Shown here one piece after another: positions 50,868 through 58,473 of a DNA stretch of 64,000 bases. Source of the DNA: Actinotalea solisilvae (GTDB taxonomy: Bacteria; Actinomycetota; Actinomycetes; Actinomycetales; Cellulomonadaceae); NCBI RefSeq assembly GCF_016464425.1, contig NZ_JADDKQ010000022.1, positions 1 through 64,000 on the forward strand, given 5' to 3'. Numbering within the stretch: position 1 is the first letter of the stretch; the number at the start of each line of letters is the position of its first letter. Under the pieces are notes generated by a model. That model had not been told where the DNA came from. It worked only from the letters and a program-made list of their open reading frames with translations, and searched no databases. The translations under genes were made by a program, and so were the position numbers.

Positions 50868-51329
50868 TCAGCGGTGCGGGCAGCCCCAGCCGTCGCGCAC
50901 GGTCACCGTGCGGACCTCCATGGCCCACTGGGTGAGGGTGTTCTCGTCGTCGAGCATGGCCGTGACGGTCGCCGGGCCGGCGACGTAGGTCTCGGTGCCG
51001 GGCTCGGCGCTCACCGGCACGACGACGTGCTGCGTGTGCCAGCGGCCGTCGCACCGGAGCCCGAGCTCCTTCCAGCCGAACACGTCGCCCTGCTCCACGT
51101 TGACGAAGCCCTCCCACTGGATGCCGTCCGTGCCGTTCGGCACGCACCGGATCCGCAGGGACACCGACACCGCGGCGCCGCCGTCGACGAGCCGGGCGTG
51201 GGGCATGATCGTCAGCCCCGCGGGCGAGCGGCTCGCCCAGCCGGGTGCCGCGACAGCGGGCTGCGCGACCACCCCCAGCACGGTGACGAGGGCCAGCAGC
51301 AGCACTCCGAGCACGGTTCGCCGACGCAT
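50868..51329 (-). CDS. Secreted protein of unknown function
   Basis: A 153-residue protein with a classical signal peptide (RRR, then TVLGVLLLALVTVLGVV, AVA-A). The mature part is beta-rich with three Cys (RCVPNG, LRCDG, GWGCPHR) and VSVSLRIRCVPNGTDG. No family is recognised. It converges on the vWA gene with a long hairpin between. Confidence 0.7.
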   Translation of the reverse strand: MRRRTVLGVLLLALVTVLGVVAQPAVAAPGWASRSPAGLTIMPHARLVDGGAAVSVSLRIRCVPNGTDGIQWEGFVNVEQGDVFGWKELGLRCDGRWHTQHVVVPVSAEPGTETYVAGPATVTAMLDDENTLTQWAMEVRTVTVRDGWGCPHR

Positions 51330-51440
51330 CGATCGCTCCCTTCAGGTGCTCGCCACGCTAGGTCGCACCTCGCCGGACGGGTCAGGGCCGAAGGACCTCG
51401 GGTCCACCGCCGGGAGCCGCCTCCTCGCGCCGTCGTGCTC

Positions 51441-51454
51441 TTGACCTGCGTCAA
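51441..51454 (+). promoter_or_regulatory. FNR/Crp-type binding site
   Basis: TTGAC-CTGC-GTCAA, a perfect inverted repeat with the four-base spacer of FNR-family sites. Its centre lies 41.5 bases upstream of the start predicted from the -10 TAGCGT at 51477, the class II activator position. A Crp/Fnr-family gene lies 1.1 kb away. Confidence 0.65.
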
Positions 51455-51476
51455 GGACGTCGCCGCGCGCGCTGCC

Positions 51477-51482
51477 TAGCGT
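51477..51482 (+). promoter_or_regulatory. -10 box of the DUF6448/S26 operon
   Basis: TAGCGT; the transcript would start near 51489 and have a ~24-base leader with AGGAAGGA before the ATG. There is no good -35, as expected when an activator is needed. Confidence 0.55.
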
Positions 51483-51512
51483 CGGAGGCACCCGCACAGG
51501 AAGGACGCTCCG

Positions 51513-52106
51513 ATGCTCCTCACCCGCCTCCTCACCACCGTCGCCGCCGCGCTGCGGCCCGTCCCGGTCCGCGCCCACTGCGACACGGCCGACGGTCCGG
51601 CGGTCACCGCCGGACGCCGCGCCCTCGAGACGGGCGACGTCACGCCCGCGCTCGCCTGGATCCCCGCCGGGGGCGAGGCCGAGCTGCGCGACGTCTTCGA
51701 CCGCGCCCTGCGCGTCCGCGTGCTCGGGCCCGACGCCGCCGTCGTCGCCGACCGGCTCTTCCTCGAGACCCTCGTACGCCTGCACCGGCAGGGCGAGGGC
51801 GTCGGTTTCACGGGGATTCAGCCCGCCGGCGCGCACGTCGACCCGGTCGTCGCGGCCGCCGACGCCGCGCTGGAGTCCGGGTCCGACGACGACCTCCTCG
51901 CGCTCCTGCCGCCCGAGCGGCGCGCGCCCGTGCACGCGCTCTTCGGCGCGGCCCGGGCGGCGCGCGACCACGACGCCGCCGACGTCGACGCCGGCCGGCG
52001 CGCGGTGGCCGCGTACGTCGCGTTCGTCCAGCACGCCGAGGGGGAGGACCACGGCCACCACGACGACGGGTCCGCGCGCGAGCACGCACACGCGCACGCG
52101 CACTGA
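51513..52106 (+). CDS. DUF6448 family protein with His-rich tail
   Basis: A 197-residue protein. After a short basic/hydrophobic N-terminus the DUF6448 core begins: HCDTADGPAVTAGRRALETGDVTPALAWI, LRDVFDRALRVRVLGPDAAVVADRLFLETLVRLHRQGEGVGFTGI, DPVVAAADAALESGSDDDLL. The C-terminus is rich in His (EDHGHHDDGS...EHAHAHAH), suggesting metal binding. An S26 peptidase gene follows ten bases later. Function of the family is unknown; the tail and the FNR-type box hint at a metal or redox role. Confidence 0.78.
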   Translation: MLLTRLLTTVAAALRPVPVRAHCDTADGPAVTAGRRALETGDVTPALAWIPAGGEAELRDVFDRALRVRVLGPDAAVVADRLFLETLVRLHRQGEGVGFTGIQPAGAHVDPVVAAADAALESGSDDDLLALLPPERRAPVHALFGAARAARDHDAADVDAGRRAVAAYVAFVQHAEGEDHGHHDDGSAREHAHAHAH

Positions 52107-52116
52107 GGACGCGACC

Positions 52117-52581
52117 GTGCTCCGTCTCGCCCGCGTCGTCGGCGCGTCGATGGCGCCGACGCTCCGGCACGGCGACCTCCTCGTGGTGGCCCGGGCCGCA
52201 CGCTCGGGCCGCCGCGCGACGCACGCCCACCGGGGCGATGTCGTCGTGCTCGAGCACGCGGGGACGCGCCTGGTGAAGCGGCTCGTCGGCGTGCCGGGCG
52301 ACGTCGTCGAGCTCGAGGCCGGGCGCCTGGCGGTCGGCGGCCGGCCGCTCGACGGCGGCCCACCCCCGCGCGGCGCGGGCCGGACGACCTGGCACGTCCC
52401 GCCCGGCCACGTGTTCGTCGCGGGCGACGACCCGGCGGTCTCCGACGACTCGCGCGTGTGGGACGACCCCTTCGTGCCCGACGCGGCCGTGCGCGGCGTC
52501 GTCGTCGCGCGGGTGCCGCGGACGCGGCCGAGGCGGGTCAGGCTCCGTCGGCCAGCCGTTGCAGCCCGTCAGGGTCGGTGA
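52117..52581 (+). CDS. S24/S26-type signal peptidase-like protease
   Basis: A 154-residue protease: catalytic Ser in GASMAPTLRHGDLLVV, catalytic Lys in TRLVKRLVGVPGD, and the closing GHVFVAGDDPAVSDDSRVWDD box. There is no clear membrane helix, as in the small peptidases that mature nickel superoxide dismutase (SodX type), but no sodN gene is nearby. It probably acts on the DUF6448 product of the same operon or another secreted protein. Its 3' end overlaps the convergent Crp-family gene by 44 bases. Confidence 0.75.
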   Translation: MLRLARVVGASMAPTLRHGDLLVVARAARSGRRATHAHRGDVVVLEHAGTRLVKRLVGVPGDVVELEAGRLAVGGRPLDGGPPPRGAGRTTWHVPPGHVFVAGDDPAVSDDSRVWDDPFVPDAAVRGVVVARVPRTRPRRVRLRRPAVAARQGR

Positions 52582-53215
52582 TCGCGACGGCGCGGCCCGC
52601 CCCGACGGCGACGAGGCCGCGCGCGGCGAGCGACGCGAGCGCGCGGCTGAGGCTCTCGGGCGAGGTGTCCAGCAGGGACGCGACGTCCTTCTTGGCGAGC
52701 GGCAGGCGCACGGTCGCGACGCCGTCGGCCCACGCGCTGGGGAGGCCGAGCAGGTAGTCGGCCAGGCGCGACCCGACGTCCCTCGACGTCACGGCGTGCA
52801 GCCGGTCCTCCGTGGCCGCGAGCCGCCGGCTCACCGCCGCGAGCAGCCGCAGGCCCAGCTCGGGGTGCTCGCGCACGAGCCGCGCGAGGTCGTCGTGGCG
52901 GAAGACGCACAGGGTGCAGTCGTCGACCGCTGTGGCGCGGTCGTCCCGTCGCTCGCCGGAGAAGACGGCGACCTCGCCCGTGAACTCGCCGGGGCCGAGC
53001 ACCCGCAGGAGCTGCTCGGCGCCGTCGGGCGCGAGCCGCGCGAGCCGCAGCCGGCCCGTGTGGACGACCATGAGCTGGGCAGGCGCGTCGTCGGACGCGT
53101 AGGCGCTGCGGCCCGCGGCGAGGCGCACGGGCCGCGCGAGCGCCGCCACGCGCTCCTGGTCCCGAGGCGAGAGGGCCGCGAAGACCGGGACGCGCGCCAC
53201 GCACGTGTCGGCCAT
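52538..53215 (-). CDS. Crp/Fnr-family transcriptional regulator
   Basis: A 225-residue protein: cyclic-nucleotide-binding-like barrel (LMVVHTGRLRLARL, VLGPGEFTGEVAVFSGE), dimer helix and C-terminal winged helix (AKKDVASLLDTSPESLSRALASLAARGLV). The recognition helix has E187-xx-S190-R191, the FNR set that reads TTGA half-sites. Cysteines at 5, 100 and 103 could sense redox, though there is no FNR-type N-terminal cluster. TAGGCT six bases before the ATG suggests a leaderless message. The FNR-type box at 51441 is a candidate target. Confidence 0.88.
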   Translation of the reverse strand: MADTCVARVPVFAALSPRDQERVAALARPVRLAAGRSAYASDDAPAQLMVVHTGRLRLARLAPDGAEQLLRVLGPGEFTGEVAVFSGERRDDRATAVDDCTLCVFRHDDLARLVREHPELGLRLLAAVSRRLAATEDRLHAVTSRDVGSRLADYLLGLPSAWADGVATVRLPLAKKDVASLLDTSPESLSRALASLAARGLVAVGAGRAVAITDPDGLQRLADGA

Positions 53216-53221
53216 GCGGCC

Positions 53222-53227
53222 AGCCTA
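53222..53227 (-). promoter_or_regulatory. Leaderless -10 box for the Crp/Fnr gene
   Basis: TAGGCT on the minus strand, six bases, ATG. The divergent HNH gene start is only 38 bases away. Confidence 0.5.
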
Positions 53228-53241
53228 GGGACGACGGCGCC

Positions 53242-53247
53242 TACGGT
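53242..53247 (+). promoter_or_regulatory. Leaderless -10 box for the HNH gene
   Basis: TACGGT, six bases, ATG. The two divergent promoters share the same 38 bases. Confidence 0.5.
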
Positions 53248-53253
53248 GGGCGC

Positions 53254-53658
53254 ATGGCCGTCGCACGCACCCGCCGAGCACGCGTGGCGCGCCGCCGGCA
53301 GCGGCGCATGGCGGCGGTCGAGCACGACCTGCGCCCCGAGCAGTGGGCGGCGCTCGTCGCGGCGTGGGGCGGCTGCGCGTACTGCGGCGCGGCCGACCGC
53401 GCGCTCCAGCGCGACTGCGTGCTGCCGATCTCGCGCGGGGGCCGCTACACCCTCGGCAACATCGCGCCCGCGTGCGGGCCGTGCAACGCCAGCAAGTGCA
53501 ACGACGAGGTCACCGGCTGGCTGCGCCGCAAGCGCCTCGACGAGCGCGCGTTCCTCGAGCGGCACGTGGCGATCCAGCGCGAGCTCGCGGAGCGGTTCGG
53601 CGCGGACGTGGCCATTACGGGGAACGAGCCCGACCCGGTGGCACCGTCCGCGCCGTAG
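53254..53658 (+). CDS. HNH endonuclease
   Basis: A 134-residue small nuclease with a basic N-terminus (ARTRRARVARRRQRR), zinc-binding Cys pairs CAYCG and CGPCN, and between them LPISRGGRYTLGNIAPAC, where the usual HNH His is replaced by Ser in the PISRGG segment while the Asn in GNIAPAC is kept. It cuts DNA in a metal-dependent way if active. It stands alone, three bases from the convergent CNNM gene. Confidence 0.82.
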   Translation: MAVARTRRARVARRRQRRMAAVEHDLRPEQWAALVAAWGGCAYCGAADRALQRDCVLPISRGGRYTLGNIAPACGPCNASKCNDEVTGWLRRKRLDERAFLERHVAIQRELAERFGADVAITGNEPDPVAPSAP

Positions 53659-53661
53659 CGC

Positions 53662-54705
53662 TCAGCCCGGCGTCCCCACCGACGTGCGGGCGGCGTCGTG
53701 ACCGGGCGCGCCGGGGAACAGGCGGGCGAGGACGTCCGCGAGCGTGACGACGCCCGCGAAGGCGCCGTCGTCCTGGACGACCGCGAGGTGGTTGCGGGAC
53801 TCGCGCATCGACGTGAGCGCGCTGTGGACCGGAGTGTCCGCCTCGAGCACGAACACCGGGCGCATGAGGTCGGCCGCGGGGCGGTCGTCGGGCTCGGTGA
53901 GCGTGTCGCGCACGTGGACCACGCCCTGCAGGGCGTCGGCCGGCCCGACGAGCACGCGCAGGTGACCGGTGCGCCGCGTCGCCTCGCGCACCTGCTCGAC
54001 GTCGGCGTCGGCCGGGACCGCCGTCGGGCGCGAGCCCGTGCGGACGAGGTCGCGCACGACGAGCGTCTCGAGCTCGAGCGCGCCCGCGATCTGCGTCGAG
54101 AACGACGCGTCGAGCGCGCCGACGTTCGCCGAGTGCTCGACGAGGTGGCGCAGGTCGTCCGGGTTCTGCCCGGACGCGAGCTCGTCGGTCGGCTCGACGC
54201 CGACCCGGCGCAGGCACCAGTTCGCCATCCCGTTGAGCGCCACGAGCAGCGGCCGCGTGACCAGCATGAACGCGCGCATCGGCAGGGCCAGCACGGTCGC
54301 GGACGTCTCGGGGTGCGCGATGGCCCACGACTTGGGCGCCATCTCGCCCACCACGAGGTGCAGGAACGTGACGATGACCAGCGCGAGCACGAAGCCCGCG
54401 ACGTCGGCGACGACGGTCGCGACGCCCCACTGCTCGAGCAGCGGGGTCAGCCAGTGGTGCAGCGCGGGCTTGGTGAGCGCGCCGAGCGCGAGCGTGCACG
54501 CCGTGATGCCGAGCTGGGACCCGGCGAGCAGGACGGTGAGCTCGCCCGAGCTGCGCAGCGCGGCGCGCGCGGACCGGCTCGTCGCGGCGGCGTCCTCGAG
54601 GCGGTGCCGCTTGGCCGCGAGGAGCGCGAACTCGACCGCGACGAAGAACGCGCTGAGTGCGATGAGACCGGCCGTGACCAGCGTGAAGACCAGGGGGTTG
54701 CTCAT
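53662..54705 (-). CDS. CNNM/HlyC-type transporter protein 2
   Basis: A 347-residue protein: DUF21 membrane domain (residues ~1-185, TAGLIALSAFFVAVEFALLAAKRHRLED, then ALVIVTFLHLVVGEMAPKSWAIAHPE) followed by a CBS pair (~200-330, AADLMRPVFVLEADTPVHSALTSMRESRNHLAVVQDD). There is no C-terminal CorC/HlyC domain, unlike its neighbour. ATG overlaps the upstream stop. The family transports or senses Mg2+ (Co2+). Confidence 0.88.
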   Translation of the reverse strand: MSNPLVFTLVTAGLIALSAFFVAVEFALLAAKRHRLEDAAATSRSARAALRSSGELTVLLAGSQLGITACTLALGALTKPALHHWLTPLLEQWGVATVVADVAGFVLALVIVTFLHLVVGEMAPKSWAIAHPETSATVLALPMRAFMLVTRPLLVALNGMANWCLRRVGVEPTDELASGQNPDDLRHLVEHSANVGALDASFSTQIAGALELETLVVRDLVRTGSRPTAVPADADVEQVREATRRTGHLRVLVGPADALQGVVHVRDTLTEPDDRPAADLMRPVFVLEADTPVHSALTSMRESRNHLAVVQDDGAFAGVVTLADVLARLFPGAPGHDAARTSVGTPG

Positions 54706-56108
54706 CGGGCGCTCCCCTCGCCGTCGGCGTCGGCGTCCGCGTCGGCGATGCCGGGCGCCTCCTCGGCGGGCACCGTCACGCGGACCGTCGCCGGCACGTG
54801 CCGGTCGATCGACAGCACCTCGACGCGCATCCACACGGTCTCGGGCTCGTCGGCGTGGGCGAGGTCGCCCGGGTCGGGCGGCAGCTCGACGAGCACGCTC
54901 GTGCCGACGTCGGGCAGCGCGCCGTGCTCGGCGATGACGAGGCCCGCGATCGTCTCGTGGTCCCCGCGCGGCAGGTCGTGGCCGATCGCGCGCTCGACCT
55001 CGTCGATGTGCACGTCGCCGGCCATGACCCAGGTGCCGTCGTCCTCGACCGGGACGTAGGTCGGCACGGCCGGGTCGTGCTCGTCGGTGATCTCGCCCAC
55101 GAGCTCCTCGGCCAGGTCCTCGAGCGTCACGACGCCCGCGAAGCCGCCGTACTCGTCGACGACGCACGCGAGCTGGTTGCGGCTCTCCGCGAGCAGGCGC
55201 AGCACGTCCGGCAGGCGCATGACGGTCGGGACCATGACGGGCGGGCGGACGTGCGCCGCGACGGCGTCGGCGCTCGGCTGCGGCAGCAGCAGGACGTCCT
55301 GCAGGTGCACGACGCCGACCACCTGGTCGTCGTCGTCCAGCACCGGGTACCGCGAGTGGCCCGTGCTCATGAGCGCGCGCACCTCGTCGACCGTGTCCTG
55401 CCCGCGCACGACGTCGACGCGGGCGCGCGGGATCATCGCGTGCTCGACGTCGCGCTCGGGGAAGTCGAGCACGCGGTCGAGCAGGAGCGACAGGTCCTCG
55501 GGCAGGTCACCGCTCTCGCGCGAGTCCGCGACGATGTGCTCGAGGTCGCGGACCGTGGCCGCGTGCTCGACGTCGTGCACGGGCTCGATGCGCAGCGCCC
55601 GCAGCAGCAGGTTGGACGCCTGGTCGAAGACCCGGATGAGCCAGCCGAAGACCGTGAGGTAGAGCGTGGTCGACGTCGCCAGGCGCAGCGCGACCGGCTC
55701 GGGCCGCGCGATGGCGAGGTTCTTGGGGAACAGCTCGCCGAAGAGCATCTGGACGAACGTCGAGAACAGCAGCGCCAGCACGGTCCCGACCGCGATGCCG
55801 ACGCCCGTGGGGACGCCGACGCCGCCCAGCGCGGTCCCGAGCGACGCGCCGATGAGCGGCTCCGCGACGTAGCCGACGAGCAGCCCCGTCACCGTGATGC
55901 CCAGCTGCGCGCCCGAGAGCATGAACGACGTGCGCCGCGTCACCGACAGCGCCCGCTCGGCACCCGCGTCGCCGGCCGCGGCCCGCGCGCCGAGCCGCGA
56001 GCGGTCCACCGCCATGTAGGAGAACTCCTGGGCGACGAAGTAGCCGGTGGCGGCCGTGATCGCGAGCACCACGAGGATGCCCAGCAGCAGGGACAGGACC
56101 CACATCAC
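54702..56108 (-). CDS. CNNM/HlyC-type transporter protein 1
   Basis: A 468-residue protein with the full layout: DUF21 membrane domain (~1-200, AATGYFVAQEFSYMAVDRSRLGARA, LFGELFPKNLAIARPEPVALRLA), CBS pair (~215-340, EHAMIPRARVDVVRGQDTVDEVRALMSTGHSRYPVLDDDDQVVG) and CorC/HlyC domain (~360-450, WVMAGDVHIDEVERAIGHDLP). It probably moves or senses Mg2+ or Co2+ at the membrane. Two starts are adjacent, GTG and ATG three bases later. An upstream hairpin includes its GGGGGG ribosome binding site. Confidence 0.9.
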   Translation of the reverse strand: MMWVLSLLLGILVVLAITAATGYFVAQEFSYMAVDRSRLGARAAAGDAGAERALSVTRRTSFMLSGAQLGITVTGLLVGYVAEPLIGASLGTALGGVGVPTGVGIAVGTVLALLFSTFVQMLFGELFPKNLAIARPEPVALRLATSTTLYLTVFGWLIRVFDQASNLLLRALRIEPVHDVEHAATVRDLEHIVADSRESGDLPEDLSLLLDRVLDFPERDVEHAMIPRARVDVVRGQDTVDEVRALMSTGHSRYPVLDDDDQVVGVVHLQDVLLLPQPSADAVAAHVRPPVMVPTVMRLPDVLRLLAESRNQLACVVDEYGGFAGVVTLEDLAEELVGEITDEHDPAVPTYVPVEDDGTWVMAGDVHIDEVERAIGHDLPRGDHETIAGLVIAEHGALPDVGTSVLVELPPDPGDLAHADEPETVWMRVEVLSIDRHVPATVRVTVPAEEAPGIADADADADGEGSAR

Positions 56109-56113
56109 CGCAT

Positions 56114-56153
56114 CCCCCCTGGCGCCAGTGCGCTCGCGCGCGGGTCAGGGGGG
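56114..56153 (-). promoter_or_regulatory. Hairpin covering the ribosome binding site of the first CNNM gene
   Basis: CCCCCCTG (minus-strand upstream arm) pairs perfectly with CAGGGGGG, which is the likely Shine-Dalgarno sequence a few bases before the start. The loop of 24 bases can form a further GC-rich stem. Confidence 0.5.
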
Positions 56154-56331
56154 TTCGTACTGTCGCCGTCCATCTCTCTCCAGGGTGGGGGACCGGTCAG
56201 CGCGTCAACGTGCGGGCCCCGGCAGGCGTTCCCGCACCCCGACGCCGCCGACGACCACGACGGGGCCGTCCAGACCGCCGCACCCGGCGCACCAGGTCCT
56301 CGGTCGGGCCCGACGCGGCCTGCCGCGACCG

Positions 56332-57243
56332 TCAGGCGTGCCCGGCGCGCTCGTGGGCGTCGTGGCCCACGGGCTCCAGCTGGAACGTGCAGTGCTCGGT
56401 GTCGAAGTGGTCGCCGAGGCAGTCACCGAGCGTGTCGAGCACCGCGCCGGCGCGGCCGCGCGCGAGGCACTCCTCGTCGACGACGACGTGGGCGGAGAGC
56501 GCGGGCACGCCGCTCGTGATCGTCCAGGCGTGCAGGTCGTGCACGTCGACGACGCCGGGCACGCGCCTCATGTGCTCGCGCACCTCGTCGAGGTCGATCC
56601 CCCGCGGCGTCGCCTCGAGCAGGACGTCGAGCACGTCGCGCAGCAGCGACCACGCGCGCGGCAGGATGAACAGCCCGATCGCTGCCGAGGCGACGACGTC
56701 GGCGCGCGTCCACCCGGTCGCCACGATGACCAGGCCCGCGACGACGACGGCGACCGAGCCCAGCAGGTCACCCAGCACCTCGAGGTAGGCGCCGCGCACG
56801 TTGAGGCTCGCCCGCTGCCCCTCGCGCAGCAGCAGCAGCCCGACGACGTTCGCGGCCGCGCCCACGAGCGCGACGACGAGCATGGGGCCGGTCGCGACGT
56901 CGGGCGGGTCCGACCAGCGCCGGACCGCCTCGACCAGCACCCACACGGCGACGACGCCGAGCAGCAGCGCGTTCGCGAGCGCCGCGAGCACCTCCGCGCG
57001 CTGCAGCCCGTAGGTCCGCGCGTTCGTCGCGGGCCGTCCCGCGAGGCGCGCGCCGAGCAGGGCGATCGCGACGGCCGTGGCGTCCGTGAGCATGTGCCCG
57101 GCGTCGGCGAGGAGCGCGAGCGAGCCGGAGACCAGCCCGCCGACGACCTGCACGCCCGCGACCGCGAGCGTCAGCACCAGCACGACGGCGAGGCGACGGC
57201 GGTGCCGCCCGGTCGCCGTCCCGTGGCCGTGCTCGTGGCCCAT
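56332..57243 (-). CDS. Cation diffusion facilitator (ZnT-like)
   Basis: A 303-residue CDF protein: His-rich start (GHEHGHGTATGRHRRR), six helices with the metal site HxxxD/DxxxD in SLALLADAGHMLTDATAVAIALLG and SLNVRGAYLEVLGDLLGSVAV, and a cytoplasmic C-terminal domain (VPGVVDVHDLHAWTITSG). Exports Zn2+, Co2+ or Cd2+ in exchange for H+. It is the last gene of an arsR-CDF-CDF operon; its ATG overlaps the previous stop (TGATG). Confidence 0.9.
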   Translation of the reverse strand: MGHEHGHGTATGRHRRRLAVVLVLTLAVAGVQVVGGLVSGSLALLADAGHMLTDATAVAIALLGARLAGRPATNARTYGLQRAEVLAALANALLLGVVAVWVLVEAVRRWSDPPDVATGPMLVVALVGAAANVVGLLLLREGQRASLNVRGAYLEVLGDLLGSVAVVVAGLVIVATGWTRADVVASAAIGLFILPRAWSLLRDVLDVLLEATPRGIDLDEVREHMRRVPGVVDVHDLHAWTITSGVPALSAHVVVDEECLARGRAGAVLDTLGDCLGDHFDTEHCTFQLEPVGHDAHERAGHA

Positions 57244-57890
57244 CAGCCCCGCACCCCGCGCTCGAGCAGCTCGCCCTCCCACGCCTCTCGCCCCTCGTGC
57301 AGGGCGAAGGCCGCGATGACGAACCCGGCCACCGGGTCGAGCCACGTCGCGCCGGTGAGCGCGTGGAGCACGAGACCCGCCAGGGTCGAGACGCTCAGCA
57401 GGACGCAGATGCGCGTCTCCGCCGCGTCCGCCAGGACGAGCCGGTCGCCGAGGCGCAGGCCGACGCGGCGCTTCGCCGCGGCGAGCAGCGGCATGACGAC
57501 CAACGAGGCCACGAGCACGCCGACCGCGACCGGCGACCGGTCGGGCGCCTCGCCCGCGAGGAGGCTCCGCACGCCCTCGACGACCACGTAGCCGGCGAGG
57601 AGGAAGAACGTCACCGCGATCGCGCGGAGGGCACGACGCTCGCGCCGCTCGTCCGTCACGCCGTCGCGCAGACGCGCCGCGAGGCGCACGGCGACGAGCA
57701 CGCCGGCGGCGGACTCGATCGCGGAGTCCACGCCGAACCCCACGACCGACACCAGCCCCGCGACCGCCCCCGCGGCGATGGCGACCACGCCCTCCACGAC
57801 GTTGTAGGCCACGGTGAACCGGGCGAGACCGAGTGCCCGGCGCGTGAGCGCGCGCGTCTCGACCGGACCGACGGCGACCCCCGCGCTCAC
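57243..57890 (-). CDS. Short CDF-family cation transporter
   Basis: A 215-residue protein with the CDF membrane domain only: RFTVAYNVVEGVVAIAAGAVAGLVSVVGFGVDSAIESAAGVLVAVRLA (metal-site Asp in GFGVDSAIE) and LVLADAAETRICVLLSVSTLAGLVLHALTG, WLDPVAGFVIAAFALHEGREAW. It lacks the cytoplasmic C-terminal domain. Short CDFs of this type follow ArsR/CmtR regulators in actinobacteria. GTG overlaps the arsR stop. Confidence 0.85.
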   Translation of the reverse strand: MSAGVAVGPVETRALTRRALGLARFTVAYNVVEGVVAIAAGAVAGLVSVVGFGVDSAIESAAGVLVAVRLAARLRDGVTDERRERRALRAIAVTFFLLAGYVVVEGVRSLLAGEAPDRSPVAVGVLVASLVVMPLLAAAKRRVGLRLGDRLVLADAAETRICVLLSVSTLAGLVLHALTGATWLDPVAGFVIAAFALHEGREAWEGELLERGVRG

Positions 57891-58270
57891 CGGCCGACCC
57901 CGAAGGTGGGGCACAGGACGACGGCGTCGCCCGTGAGCTCGAGGAGTCGCTCGGCGGCCGCGAGCAGGTCCACGACCGCGTCGGTGTGCGCGATCGAGTA
58001 CACCGACGCGCGTCCCTGCGCGCGGGACGTGACGAGCCCGCAGTCGCGCAGGCACGCGAGGTGCTGGGAGACGGTGGACTGGGCCAGCCCGAGGTGCCGG
58101 GTCAGGTCCACGACCCGGTGCTCGCCGAGGGCGAGGTGGCGCAGGATCGCGAGCCTCGCCGGTTCGGCCAGCCCGCGGAACAGGCACGACGCCGCCTCGA
58201 GCGCGGCCGCGTCGGGGCGGGGCGCCTCAGGGAACGCGGGGCGATCGGTATCCGCCTGTGTCATCGTCAC
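57887..58270 (-). CDS. ArsR/CmtR-like metal-responsive repressor
   Basis: A 127-residue winged-helix protein: SCLFRGLAEPARLAILRHLALGEHRVVDLTRHLGLAQSTVSQHLACLRDCGLVTSRAQGRASVYSI. The recognition helix is QSTVSQHLACLRD. Cysteines in SCLF, LACLRDCG and LCPTF are candidate metal ligands in the CmtR/CadC style. It most likely represses this operon and releases DNA on binding Cd2+, Zn2+ or Pb2+. The GTG start is six bases after TAGCAT, so leaderless. Confidence 0.9.
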   Translation of the reverse strand: MTMTQADTDRPAFPEAPRPDAAALEAASCLFRGLAEPARLAILRHLALGEHRVVDLTRHLGLAQSTVSQHLACLRDCGLVTSRAQGRASVYSIAHTDAVVDLLAAAERLLELTGDAVVLCPTFGVGR

Positions 58271-58276
58271 GTACCG

Positions 58277-58282
58277 ATGCTA
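58277..58282 (-). promoter_or_regulatory. Leaderless -10 box for the arsR-CDF-CDF operon
   Basis: TAGCAT on the minus strand, six bases, GTG. The flanking ACGGCTAGC-type sequence could be part of an ArsR-family site, but no clear inverted repeat was found. Confidence 0.5.
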
Positions 58283-58473
58283 GCCGTACCGCTGTCGCCT
58301 CCGCCGACGCCGGCGCACCTGCCGGGCGAGGGTGCAGCGGCCCCGCTCGCCGCCCCGGCCCGATCCGGTCGTGGTCGTCCCCGTCGTCGGGATCGGCCGA
58401 GCCGCGGGGCGTCGCGCGGGGTGCGGCGGCCTGCGCCGCCATACTGGCGTCCCGACCAGCACCGGAGGACCAG

